From Saccoglossus kowalevskii (taxonomy: Eukaryota > Hemichordata > Enteropneusta > Harrimaniidae), in the NCBI RefSeq assembly GCF_000003605.2, contig NW_003118146.1, forward strand, positions 1-40,284: DNA of 40,284 bases, read 5' to 3'. Within the stretch, counting starts at the first letter, position 1; each line of letters begins with the position of its first letter. Below, piece after piece: positions 1-10,461 of the stretch. The notes under the pieces are model-generated. The model ran no database searches. It was given only the letters and a program-made list of their open reading frames with translations, and was not told the origin of the DNA. The position numbers and the translations under genes were made by a program.

Positions 1-830
1 AAACAAAAAAGAAGAAGAAATACATAAAAATGCTAGCAGGCTGCACCAGGCATTGCATTGAGGGATGCAATTAGGACCAGAACTGGGACACACCACGCTT
101 TTGGGTCTTCAGGATCTTGAAATTCGCAATCTTTCAAATCTTGAAACCTGTAGAGAGGGGGAGATACAGCAGCCAAATATAGCCTTGTCACGTGTTCAGG
201 GCGGTGACTTTGTAGAATCTGCAACTGAGCGCCAAGCATCAGGAGAAACTGGCTTTATATGGATACGATGTACGGGTAAATTTTGCTGGGAACACCAATC
301 ATAATTCAGATCAGCCAAACAATCTTGCGATCAATGATAGACAAAGCGCCCCCAAGGTAGGATTCACTCGCACACGCATCCGATATAAAACAGATGACTA
401 TTTAAGTTATATTCCTATCACCACATCTTATAACTGGACATGTGGTGACATAATATATCAAGGTTTCGTTTATCTGAACAAGGCTATGTTCAATAATTGA
501 TGATAGTGATGATTGGACTTAATCATCATGTCTCAGTCGGTGGAGTTATAAGCAAATATTCAAAAATAGTGATTTCATAATTAGTACAGAAAATAAGACA
601 AATTGAAGTATCAGTGTCGATCAAAATAATGTTAATGTTGTCACGTGTTGTAACCAAAAAATGAACATTCTTTTGGAGTAATCGTGCTTTAAATTAGGAA
701 TATTTTTTGGGAAATTCAGGATTCCAATGGTCAAGCAAGATTGTTTCAAACAATGTATAAGTGAAAACAGGACAATCAGTGTAGATTATTAAAAAAGTTA
801 ATTTATATTGTAAAACACTATATTTGCAAA
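1..830 (+). repeat. Satellite unit M0 (partial, L class)
   Basis: Cut by the left window edge. It has the 14-bp L segment near 276. Its second half is one of the more divergent: GAGTTATAAGCAAATATTC near 545, AGTATCAGTGTCG near 607, and the second CACGTG is followed by TTG instead of GTG. Confidence 0.95.
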
Positions 831-1701
831 TGGTGGACTGATATCCATCAATGTAGGCAGTTTCATAAAGGTCAATTGTCTAAAACACATGGTATGAAAA
901 TAAAAAAGAAGAAGAAATACAGAAAATGCTAGCAGGCTGCACAGGCATTGCTTGAGGGATGCAATTAGGACCAGAACTGGGACACACCACGCTTTGGATC
1001 TTTAGGATCTTGAAATTCGCAATCTTTCAAATCTTGAAATCTGTAAAGAGGAGAAGATACAGCAGCCAAATATACCCTTGTCACGTGTTCAGGGCGGTGA
1101 CTTTGTAGAGTCTGCAACTGAGCGCCAGGAGAAACTGGCTTTATATGGATACGATGTACGGGAACACCAATCATAATTCAGATCAGCCAAACAATCTTGC
1201 GAACAATGGTACACAAAGCGCCCCCAATGTAGGATTCACTCGCACTCGCATCCGATATAAAACTGATGACCAATTAAGCTATATTCCTATCACCACATCT
1301 TATAACTGGATATGTGATGACATAATATATCAAGGTTTTGTTAATCTGAACAAGGTTATGTTCTATAATTGATGACAGTGTTGATTGGACTTCATCATCA
1401 TGTCTCAATCCGTGAAGGTATAAGAAAATATTCAAAAATAAAGATTTCATAATTAGTACAGAAAATAAGACAAATTGAAGGATAAGTGTCGATCAAAATA
1501 ATGTTAATGTTGTCACGTGGTGTAACCAAAAAATGAACATTCTTTTGGAGTACTAGTGCTTTAAATTAGGAATATGTTTTGGGAAATGCATGATTCCAAT
1601 AGACAAGCAAGATAATTTCAAATAATGTGTAAGTGAAAACTGAACAATCAGTGTAGATTATTAAATAGTTACGTTATATTGTAAAACACTAGATTACCAA
1701 A
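831..1701 (+). repeat. Satellite unit M1 (S class, 871 bp)
   Basis: Lacks the 14-bp segment (TACGGGAACACC near 1157) and also lacks 7 bp (AAGCATC) before GGAGAAACTGG near 1127. These deletions explain its short length. It has CCAATTAAG and AAGAAAATATTC downstream, as S units do. Confidence 0.95.
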
Positions 1702-1766
1702 TGGTGGACTGATATCCATCAATGTAGGCAGTTTAATAAAGGTCAATTGTCTAAAACACATGGTAT

Positions 1767-1794
1767 GAAAACAAAAAAAAGAAATAAAAGAAAA
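1767..1794 (+). repeat. A-rich tract (representative copy, M2)
   Basis: About 28 bases of almost pure A with scattered G, C and T, present in every unit at the same place and varying in A-run length. Likely a site of replication slippage and of intrinsic bending or nucleosome exclusion (inference). Confidence 0.8.
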
Positions 1795-1952
1795 TGCTGG
1801 CAGACTGCACCAGGCAATGCCTTGAGGGATGCGCTGAGGACCAGAACTGGGACACACCACGCTTTTGGGTCTTTAGGATCTTGAATTTCGCAATCTTTCA
1901 AATCTTGAAACCTGTAGAGAGGGGGAGATACAGCAGCCAAATATACCCTTGT

Positions 1953-1958
1953 CACGTG
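1953..1958. promoter_or_regulatory. CACGTG palindrome, first of two per unit (representative, M2)
   Basis: The canonical E-box, inside a wider imperfect palindrome (CCCT to the left, AGGG to the right). Present in nearly all units; changed at 6402 (TACGTG) and 40048 (CCCGTG). Binding by bHLH proteins is possible from the motif alone but unproven. Confidence 0.4.
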
Positions 1959-2238
1959 TTCAGGGTGGTGACTTTGTAGAATCTGCAACTGAGCGCCAAG
2001 CATCAGGAGAAACTGGCTTTATATGGATACGATGTACGGGTAAATTTTGCTGGGAACACCAATCATAATTCAGATCAGCCAAACAATCTTGCGATCAATG
2101 ATAGACAAAGCGCCCCCAAGGTAGGATTCACTCGCACACGCATCCGATATAAAACAGATGACTATTTAAGTTATATTCCTATCACCACATCTTATAACTG
2201 GACATGTGGTGACATAATATATCAAGGTTTCGTTTATC

Positions 2239-2256
2239 TGAACAAGGCTATGTTCA
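2239..2256. repeat. Small hairpin (representative, M2)
   Basis: TGAACA and TGTTCA form a 6-bp stem around the loop AGGCTA. The stem is intact in most units; the L/S change (AGGCTA or AGGTTA) falls in the loop. The GGCTGTG variant of M8, M9 and others also keeps the arms apart from one T. Confidence 0.55.
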
Positions 2257-2270
2257 ATAATTGATGATAG

Positions 2271-2292
2271 TGATGATTGGACTTAATCATCA
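2271..2292. repeat. Second hairpin (representative, M2)
   Basis: TGATGATT and AATCATCA form an 8-bp stem with loop GGACTT. Units with GTGTTGATTGG have one T-T mismatch in this stem, so stem integrity is a subclass trait. Confidence 0.55.
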
Positions 2293-2405
2293 TGTCTCAG
2301 TCGGTTAAAGTATAAGCAATTATTCAAAAATAAAGATTTTATAATTAGTACAGAAAATAAGACAAATTGAAGGATAAGTGTCGATCAAAATAATGTTAAT
2401 GTTGT

Positions 2406-2411
2406 CACGTG
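2406..2411. promoter_or_regulatory. CACGTG palindrome, second of two per unit (representative, M2)
   Basis: Lies 453 bp after the first and 437 bp before the next, so close to half-unit spacing. Both sites share TTGTCACGTG. Changed to CACGTA in M30, M31, M34 and M35. Confidence 0.4.
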
Positions 2412-2593
2412 GTGTAACCAAAAAATGAACATTCTTTTGGAGTACTAGTGCTTTAAATTAGGAATATTTATTGGGAAATGCATGATTCCAATGGACAAGC
2501 AAGATAATTTCAAATAATGTGTAAGTGAAAACAGAACAATCAGTGTAGATTATTAAATAGTTACGTTATATTGTAAAACACTAGATTACCAAA

Positions 2594-3483
2594 TGGTGGA
2601 CTGATATCCATCAATGTAGGCAGTTTAATAAAGGTCAATTGTCTAAAACGCATGGTATGAAAAAAAAAAAGAAATAACAGAAAATGCTGGCAGACTGCAC
2701 CAGGCAATGCCTTGAGGGATGCAATGAGGACCAGAACTGGGACACACCACGCTTTTGGGTCTTTAGGATCTTGAAATTCGCAATCTTTCAAATCTTGAAA
2801 CCTGTAGAGAGGGGGAGATACAGCAAACAAATATACCCTTGTCACGTGTTCAGAGCGGTGACTTTGTAGAATCTGCAACTGAGCGCCAAGCATCAGGAGA
2901 AACTGGCTTGATATGGATACGATGTACGGGTAAATTTTGCTGGGAACCCCAATCATAATTCAGATCAGCCAAACAATCTTGCGATCAATGATAGACAAAG
3001 CGCCCCCAAGGTAGGATTCACTAGCACACGCATCCGATATAAAACAGATGACTATTTAAGTTATATTCCTATCACCACATCTTATAACTGGACATGTGGT
3101 GACATAATATATCAAGGTTTCGTTTATCTGAACAAGGCTATGTTCAATAATTGATGATAGTGATGATTGGACTTAATCATCATGTCTCAGTCGGCGAAAG
3201 TATAAGCAATTATTCAAAAATAAAGATTTCATAATTAGTACAGAAAATAAGACAAATTGAAGGATAAGTGTCTATCAAAATAATGTTAATGTTGTCACGT
3301 GGTGTAACCAAAAAATGAACATTCTTTTGGAGTACTAGTGCTTTAAATTAGGAATATTTTTTGGGAAATGCATGATTCCAATGGACAAGCAAGATAATTT
3401 CAAATAATGTGTAAGTGAAAACAGAACAATCAGTGTAGATTATTAAATAGTTACGTTATATTGTAAAACACTAGATTACCAAA
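2594..3483 (+). repeat. Satellite unit M3 (L class, 890 bp)
   Basis: Carries ACAGCAAACAAATATACC (about 2820) and TTCAGAGCGGTG, shared with M16 and M18, then CGGCGAAAG and GTGTCTATC in the tail. Private changes: GGCTTGATATGG and GAACCCCAATC. Confidence 0.95.
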
Positions 3484-4375
3484 TGGTGGCCTGATATCCA
3501 TCAATGTAGGCAGTTTAATAAAGGTCAATTGTCTAAAACGCATGGTATGAAAACAAAAAAAAGAAATAAAAGAAAAATGCTAGCAGGCTGCACCAGGCAA
3601 TGCTTTGATGGATGCAATTAGGAACAGAACTGGGACACACCACTTGTTGGGTCTTTAGGATCTTGAAATTCGCAATCTTTCAAATCTTGAAACCTGTAGA
3701 GAGGGGAGATACAGGAGCCAAATATACCCTTGTCACGTGTTCAGTGAGGTGACATTGTAGAATCTGCAACTGTGCGCCAAGCATCAGAAGAAACTGGCTT
3801 TATATGGATACGATGTACGATTAAATTTCGCTGGGAACACCAATCACAATTCCGATCAGCCAAACAATCTTGCGATCAATGATAGACAAAGCGCCCCCAA
3901 GGTAGGATTCACTCACACTCGCATCCGATATAAAACTGATGACTATTTAAGTTATATTCCTATCACCACATCCTATAACTGGATATGTGGTGAAATAATA
4001 TATCAAGGTTTCGTTAATCTGAACAAGGTTATGTTCAATAATTGATGATAGTGTTGATTGGACTTAATCATCATGTCTCAGTCGGTGAAGGTATAAACAA
4101 TTATTCAAAAGTAAAGATTTCATAATTAGTACAGAAAATATGGCAAATTGAAGGATAAGTGTCAATCAAAATAAAGTTTATGTTGTCACGTGGTGTAACC
4201 AAAAAATGAACATTCTTTTGGAGTAATCATGCTTAAAATTAGAAATATTCTTTGGGAAATGCATGATTACAATGGACAAGCAAGATAGTTTCAAACAATG
4301 TGTAAGTGAAAACAGAATGATCAGTGTAGATTATTAAAAAAGTTACGTTATATTGTAAAACACTAGATTTGCAAA
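3484..4375 (+). repeat. Satellite unit M4 (divergent L subtype, 892 bp)
   Basis: A distinct subtype: TTTGATGGATGC, CACTTGTTGGG, GTGAGGTGACATTG, GATTAAATTTCGCTGGG and CACAATTCCGATC. It is almost base-for-base the same as M19, 13206 bp downstream; the second half of M21 is also of this kind. Starts with TGGTGGCCTG rather than TGGTGGACTG. Confidence 0.95.
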
Positions 4376-5258
4376 TGGTGGACTGATATTCATCAATGTA
4401 GGCAGTTTAATAAAGGTCAATTGTTTAAAACACATGGAATAAAAATGAAAAAAAGAAGAAGAAATAAAAGAAAAATGCGAGCAGGCCGCACCAGGCAATG
4501 CCTTGAGGGATGCAATTAGGAACAGAACTGGGACACACCACTCTTTGGGTCTTTAGGATCTTGAAATTCGCAATCTTTCAAATCTTGAAACCTGTAGAGA
4601 GGGGAGATACAGGAGCCAAATATACCCATCTCACGTGTTCAGGGCGGTGACTTTGTAGAATCTGCATCTGTGCGCCAAGCATCAGGAGAAACTGGCTTTA
4701 TATGGATACGATGTACGGGAACACCAATCATAATTCAGATCAGCCAAACAATCTTGCGATCAATGGTTGACAAAGCGCCCCCAAGGTAGGATTCACTCGC
4801 ACTCTCATCCGATCTAAAACTGATGACCAATTAAGTTATATTTCTATCACCACATCTTATAACAGGATATGTGATGACATAATATATCAAGGTTTTGTTA
4901 ATCTGAACAAGGTTATGTTCAATAATTGATGATAGTGTTGATTGGACTTAATCATCATGTCTCAATCGGTGAAGGTATAAGAAAATATTCAAAAATTAAT
5001 ATTTCATAATTTGTACAGAAAATAAGACAAATTGAAAGATAAGTGTCGATCAAAATAATGTTAATGTTGTCACGTGGTGTAACCAAAAAATGAACATTCT
5101 TTTGGAATAATCGTGCTTTAAATTAGGAATATTTTTTGGGAAATGCATGATTCCAATGAACAAGCAAGATAATTTCAAATAATGTGTAAGTGAAAACAGA
5201 ACAATCAGTGTAGATTATTAAAAAGTTACGTTATATTGTAAAACACTAGATAACCAAG
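4376..5258 (+). repeat. Satellite unit M5 (S class, 883 bp)
   Basis: Recognised by GCGAGCAGGCCGCACC (about 4477), ATACCCATCTCACGTG and GATCTAAAACTG. Shared with M20 and M22. Lacks the 14-bp L segment near 4717. Confidence 0.95.
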
Positions 5259-6150
5259 TGGTGGACTGATATCCATCAATGTAGGCAGTTTAATGAAGGT
5301 CAATTGTCTAAAACACATGGTATGAAAACAAAAAAAAGAAATAAAAGAAAATGCTGGCAGACTGCACCAGGCAATGCCTTGAGGGATGCAATTAGGACCA
5401 GAACTGGGACACACAACACTTTTGGGTCTTTAGGATCTTGAAATTCGCAATCTTTCAAATCTTGAAACCTGTAGAGAGGGGGAGATACAGCAGCCAAATA
5501 TACCCTTGTCACGTGTTCAGGGCGGTGACTTTGTAGAATCTGCAACTGAGCGCCAAGCATCAGGAGAAACTGGCTTTATATGGATACGATGTACGGGTAA
5601 ATTTCGCCGGGAACACCAATCATAATTCAGATCAGCCAAACAATCCTGCGATCAATGATAGACAAAGCGCCCCCAAGGTAGGATTCACTCGCACACGCAT
5701 CCGATATAAAACAGATGACTATTTAAGTTATATTCCTATCACCACATCTTATAACTGGACATGTGGTGACATAATATATCAAGGTTTCGTTTATCTGAAC
5801 AAGGCTATGTTCAATAATTGATGATAGTGATGATTGGACGTAATCATCATGTCTCAGTCGGTGAAAGTAAAAGCAATTATTCAAAAATAAAGATTTCATA
5901 ATTAGTACAGAAAATAAGACAAATTGAAGGATAAGTTTCGATCAAAATAATGTTAATGTTGTCACGTGGTGTAACCAAAAAATGAACATTCTTTTGGAGT
6001 AATCATTCTTTAAATTAGGAATATTTTTTGGGAAATGCATGATTGCAATGGACAAGCAAGATAATTTCAAATAATGTGTAAGTGAAAACAGAACAATCAG
6101 TGTAGATTATTAAATAGTTACGTTATATTGTAAAACACTAGATTACCAAA
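5259..6150 (+). repeat. Satellite unit M6 (L class, 892 bp)
   Basis: Marked by ACACAACACTTTTGGG, TTTCGCCGGGAACACC, CAATCCTGCG, GATTGGACGTAATC and GTAAAAGCAATTATTC. Nearly the same as M14 up to about 5990. M41 and M42 share part of the set. Confidence 0.95.
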
Positions 6151-6525
6151 TGGTGGACTGATATCCATCAATGTAGGCAGTTTAATGAAGATCAATTGTC
6201 TAAAACACATGGTATGAAAACAAAAAAAAGAAATAAAAGAAAATGCTGGCAGACTGTACCAGGCAATGCCTTGAGGGATGCAATTAGGACCAGAACTGGG
6301 ACACACCACGCTTTTGGGTCTTTAGGATCTTGAAATTCGCAATCTTTCAAATCTTGAAACCTGTAGAGAGGGGGAGATACAGCAGCCAAATATACCCTTG
6401 TTACGTGTTCAGGGCGATGACTTTGTAGAATCTGCAACTGAGCGCCAAGCATCAGGAGAAACTGGCTTTATATAGATACGATGTACGGGTAAATTTTGCT
6501 GGGAACACCAATCATAATTCAGATC

Positions 6526-6531
6526 AAAAAA
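6526..6531 (-). terminator. Possible Pol III stop (T6 on the minus strand)
   Basis: Six A on the plus strand at the junction of satellite and foreign patch read as TTTTTT downstream of the tRNA-like boxes on the minus strand. This is known to be enough for Pol III termination, but may be chance or tail remains. Confidence 0.3.
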
Positions 6532-6633
6532 TTTTTAAACTCATAGTTGCTGTCGACATAGGAAGTAAAGTAAGCAAATAACACCGAATAAACTGCAAGG
6601 TAAAGACTATGTCTAATTATAGTAAATACGTAC

Positions 6634-6721
6634 TGCGTGCGTGACTCGAACCGGCGCTCGCGTACGGCACCTAATCGCCTAGCTTCACGCCACTACACGT
6701 CTTCCCCTCGGCCACCGGGCA
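6634..6721 (-). other. tRNA-like head with A and B boxes (degenerate, Ser/Leu type)
   Basis: On the minus strand TGGCCGAGGGG (6714-6704) fits the A box of Ser/Leu tRNAs, and GGTTCGAGTCA (6652-6642) fits the B box. They are 51 bases apart, which suits a tRNA with a long variable arm. The T arm is only partly paired, and the would-be acceptor strands pair at just two of seven positions. So this is not a working tRNA but looks like the tRNA-derived promoter of a SINE. The motif match is seen directly; the SINE origin is inferred. Confidence 0.6.
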
Positions 6722-6738
6722 TCCCCAAAAAAGGATGC
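6719..6738. repeat. Perfect inverted repeat (6-bp stem)
   Basis: GCATCC and GGATGC flank an 8-base loop containing six A (six T on the minus strand). It lies just upstream of the tRNA-like head on the minus strand and overlaps its first bases. Confidence 0.7.
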
Positions 6739-6739
6739 T

Positions 6740-6757
6740 TAATAACCGAGCTTATTA
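6740..6757. repeat. Second perfect inverted repeat (6-bp stem)
   Basis: TAATAA and TTATTA flank the loop CCGAGC. It sits one base from the preceding hairpin, giving two stem-loops in a row inside the foreign patch. Confidence 0.65.
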
Positions 6758-6904
6758 CGTGCAGAGAACGTGAAACCCGTCCACGCGATACGCGCCACAC
6801 AGCATGGCCAGAATGCGGCAAAGGCCTTCAGATCTAGCTGTAGTAGGATTATGTAGTAGATTATTAAATAGTTACGTTATATTGTAAAACACTAGATAAC
6901 CAAG

Positions 6905-7796
6905 TGGTGGACTGATATCCATCAATGTAGGCAGTTTAATGAAGGTCAATTGTCTAAAACACATGGTATGAAAACAAAAAAAAGAAATAAAAGAAAATGC
7001 TGGCAGACTGCACCAGGCAATGCCTTGAGGGATGCAATGAGGACCAGAACTGGGACACACCACGCTTTTGGGTCTTTAGGATCTTGAAATTCGCAATCTT
7101 TCAAATCTTGAAACCTGTAGAGAGGGGGAGATACAGCAGCCAAATAAACCCTTGTCACGTGTTCAGTGCGGTGACTTTGTATAATCTGCAACTGAGCGCC
7201 AAGCATCAGGAGAAACTGGCTTTATATGGATACGACGTACGGGTAAATTTTGCTGGGAACACCAATCATAATTCAGATCAGCCAAACAACCTTGCGATCA
7301 ATGATAGACAAAGCGCCCCCAAGGTAGGATTCACTCGCACTCGCATCCGATATAAAACAGATGACTATTTAAGTTATATTCCTATCACCACATCTTATAA
7401 CTGGATATGTGGTGACATAATATATCAAGGTTTCGTTTATCTGAACAAGGCTGTGTTCAATAATTGATGATAGTGTTGATTGGACTTAATCATCATGTCG
7501 CAGTCGGTGAAAGTATAAGCAATTATTCAAAAATAAAGATTTCATAATGAATACAGAAAATAAGACAAATTGAAGGATAAGTGTCAATCAAAATAAAGTT
7601 TATGTTGTCACGTGGTGTAACCAAAAAATGAACATTCTTTTGGAGTAATCATTCTTTAAATTAGGAATATTTTTTGGGAAATGCATGATTGCAATGGACA
7701 AGCAAGATAATTTCAAATAATGTGTAAGTGAAAACAGAACAATCAGTGTAGATTATTAAATAGTTACGTTATATTGTAAAACACTAGATAACCAAG
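6905..7796 (+). repeat. Satellite unit M8 (L class, 892 bp)
   Basis: Marked by GGATACGACGTACGGG (about 7227) and CAAACAACCTTGCG, shared in near-identical form with its neighbour M9. Other traits: TCATAATGAATACAG and GTATAATCTGC. Confidence 0.95.
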
Positions 7797-8686
7797 TGGT
7801 GGACTGATATCCATCAATGTAGGCAGTTTAATGAAGGTCAATTGTCTAAAACACATGGTATGAAAACAAAAAAAAGAAATAAAAGAAAATGCTGGCAGAC
7901 TGCACCAGGCAATGCCTTGAGGGATGCAATGAGGACCAGAACTGGGACACACCATGCTTTTGGGTCTTTAGGATCTTGAAATTCGCAATCTTTCAAATCT
8001 TGAAACATGTAGAGATGGGAGATACAGCAGCCAAATATACCCATGTCACGTGTTCAGGGCAGTGACTTTGTAGAATCTGCAACTGAGCGCCAAGCATCAG
8101 GAGAAACTGGCTTTATATGGATACGACGTACGGGTAAATTTTGCTGGGAACACCAATCATAATTCAGATCAGCCAAACTACCTTGCGATCAATGATAGAC
8201 AAAGCGCCCCCAAGGTAGGATTCACTCGCACTCGCATCCGATATAAAACAGATGACTATTTAAGTTATATTCCTATCACCACATCTTATAACTGGATATG
8301 TGGTGACATAATATATCAAGGTTTCGTTTATCTGAACAAGGCTGTGTTCAATAATTGATGATAGTGTGATTGGACTTAATCATCATGTCGCAGTCGGTGA
8401 AAGTATAAGCAATTATTCAAAAATAAAGATTTCATAATTAATACAGAAAATAAGACAAATTGAAGGATAAGTGTCAATCAAAATAAAGTTGATGTTGTCA
8501 CGTGGTGTAACCAAAAAATGAACATTCTTTTGGAATAATCATTCTTTAAATTAGGAATATTTTTTGGGAAATGCATGATTGCAATGGACAAGCAAGATAA
8601 TTTCAAATAATGTGTAAGTGAAAACAGAACAATCAGTGTAGATTATTAAATAGTTACGTTATATTGTAAAACACTAGATTACCAAA
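7797..8686 (+). repeat. Satellite unit M9 (L class, 890 bp)
   Basis: Shares GGATACGACGTACGGG with M8. It has AACATGTAGAGATGGGAG near 8003 and, in the tail, AAAGTTGATGTTG and TTGGAATAATCATTC, which recur only in M13. Confidence 0.95.
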
Positions 8687-9577
8687 TGGTGGACTGATAT
8701 CCATCAATGTAGGCAGTTTAATGAAGGTCAATTGTCTAAAACACATGGTTTGAAAACAAAAAAACGAAATAAAAGAAAATGCTGGCAGACTGTACCAGGC
8801 AATGCCTTGAGGGATGCAATTAGGACCAGAACTGGGACACACCACGCTTTTGGGTCTTTAGGATCTTGAAATTCGCAATCTTTCAAATCTTGAAACATGT
8901 AGAGAGGGGGAGATACAGCAGCCAAATATACCCTTGTCACGTGTTCAGGGCGGTGACTTTGTAGAATCTGCAACTGAGCGCCAAGCATCAGGAGAAACTG
9001 GCTTTGTATGGATACGATGTACGGGTAAATTATGCTGGGAACACCAATCATAATTCAGATCAGCCAAACAATCTTGCGATCAATGATAGACAAAACGCTC
9101 CCAAGGTAGGATTCACTCGCACACGCATCCGATATAAAACTGATGACTAATTAAGTTATATTCCTATCACCACATCTTATAACTGGATATGTGGTGACAT
9201 AATATATCAAGGTTTCGTTAATCAGAACAAGGTTATGTTCAATAATTGATGACAGTGTTGATTGGACTTAATCATCATACTCAGTCGCTGAAGGTAAAAG
9301 CAATTATTCAAAATTAAAGATTTCATAATTAGTACAGAAAATAGGACAAATTGAAGGATAAGTGTCAATCAAAATAAAGTTAATGTTGTCACGTGCTGTA
9401 ACCAAAAAATGAACATTCTTTTGCATTAATCGTGCTTTAAATTAGGAATATTATTTGGGAAATGCATGATTCCAATGGACAAGCAAGATAATTTCAAATA
9501 ATGTGTAAGTGAAAACAGAACAATCAGTGTAGATTATTAAATAGTTACGTTATATTGTAAAACACTAGATTACCAAA
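8687..9577 (+). repeat. Satellite unit M10 (L class, 891 bp)
   Basis: Marked by GCAGACTGTACCAGG, CGCTCCCAAGG, GATGACTAATTAAG, AATCAGAACAAGG and CACGTGCTGTAACC. This set recurs in M12, 1775 bp on. Confidence 0.95.
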
Positions 9578-10461
9578 TGGTGGACTGATATCCATCAATG
9601 TAGGCAGTATAATAAAGGTCAATTGTCTAAAACACATGGTATGAAAACAAAAAAAAGAAATAAAAGAAAATGCTGGCAGACTGCACCAGGCAATGCCTTG
9701 AGGGATGCAATGAGGACCAGAACTGGGACACACCACGCTTTTGGGTCTTTAGGATCTTGAAATTCGCAATCTTTCAAATCTTGAAACCTGTAGAGAGGGG
9801 GAGATACAGCAGCTAAATATACCCTTGTCACGTGTTCAGGGCGGTGACTTTGCAGAATCTGCAACTGAGCGCCAAGCATCAGGAGAAACTGGCTTTATAT
9901 GGATACCATGTACGGGTAAATTTTGCTGGGAACACCAATCATAATTCAGATCAGCCAAACAATCTTGCGATCAATGATAGACAAAGCGCCCGCAAGGTAG
10001 GATTCACTCGCACTCGCATCCGATATAAAACTGATGACTTATATTCCTATCACCACATCTTATAACTGGATATGTGGTGAGATAATATATCAAGGTTTCG
10101 TTTATCTGAACAAGGCTGTGTTCAATAATTGATGATAGTGTTGATTGGACTTAATCATCATGTCACAGTCGGTGAAAGTATAAGCAATTATTCAAAAATA
10201 AAGATTTCATAATTAATACAGAAAATAAGACAAATTGAAGGATAAGTGTCAATCAAAATAAAGTTTATGTTGTCACGTGGTGTAACCAAAAAATGAACAT
10301 TCTTTTGGAGTAATCATTCTTTAAAATAGGAATATTTTTTGGGAAATGCATGATTGCAATGGACAAGCAAGAAAATTTCAAATAATGTGTAAGTGAAAAC
10401 AGAACAATCAGTGTAGATTATTAAATAGTTACGTTATATTGTAAAACACTAGATTACCAAA
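9578..10461 (+). repeat. Satellite unit M11 (L class, 884 bp)
   Basis: Marked by GGCAGTATAATAAAGG and GGATACCATGTACGGG, both shared with M13. A private 8-bp deletion after GATGACT (about 10039) accounts for its short length. Confidence 0.95.

Larger units (their letters stand above)
1702..2593 (+). repeat. Satellite unit M2 (L class, 892 bp)
   Basis: Marked by GATGCGCTGAGG (about 1828) and CTTGAATTTCGC (about 1881), both shared only with M17. Its tail (AAAGATTTTATAATTAG, TTTATTGGG) instead matches M15 and M23, so the unit is a mosaic. Confidence 0.95.
6527..6855 (-). mobile_element. GC-rich foreign patch, candidate SINE or tRNA-derived fragment
   Basis: This segment has no match to any other unit in the window, and it is far richer in GC and CpG than the satellite around it (for example 6635-6670 and 6779-6797). 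Read on the minus strand it holds tRNA-like A-box and B-box motifs, about 130 bp of unknown sequence upstream, an AT-rich downstream part (6540-6633), and six T at 6531-6526, which could act as a Pol III stop or be the remains of a tail. I see no terminal inverted repeats and no target-site duplication. The patch replaces satellite rather than interrupting it, so it either arrived with a deletion or is the remnant of a larger insertion later trimmed. It could also be a captured piece of host DNA. Family unknown. Confidence 0.6.
6151..6904 (+). repeat. Satellite unit M7 (L class, interrupted, 754 bp)
   Basis: Ordinary unit sequence to 6526 and again from 6856. Between these, 467 bp of satellite present in neighbouring M8 (equivalent to 7281-7747) are gone and 329 bp of unrelated DNA stand in their place. 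The first CACGTG is changed to TACGTG at 6402. Confidence 0.95.

Noticed and set aside
2141-2180. CTGATGA-like core suggesting a hammerhead ribozyme, as some satellites have
   Set aside because: Some units contain CTGATGA, but no CGAAAC partner, conserved cleavage triplet or matching stems lie at suitable distance on either strand.
6192-6452. An 86-residue minus-strand reading frame (starts MLGAQLQIL) recurring in most units
   Set aside because: It recurs because the unit recurs. One-base and other non-triplet indels (for example GCTTTGGG versus GCTTTTGGG, the 12-bp loss in M18, the 5-bp gain in M40) shift or break it in many units; the protein has no recognised domain. A dN/dS test over all units would settle it.
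6637-6837. A 66-residue plus-strand frame in the foreign patch, rich in Arg and Thr
   Set aside because: It runs antisense across the tRNA-like head and both hairpins; GC-rich sequence with few stops by chance.
6527-6855. Foreign patch as a DNA transposon with terminal inverted repeats
   Set aside because: The two ends are not inverted copies of each other and there is no target-site duplication.
6997-7467. A 156-residue plus-strand frame through M8, and 61- to 126-residue relatives elsewhere
   Set aside because: Same reason: frame length varies with the 14-bp L segment and other indels, and no family resemblance is visible.
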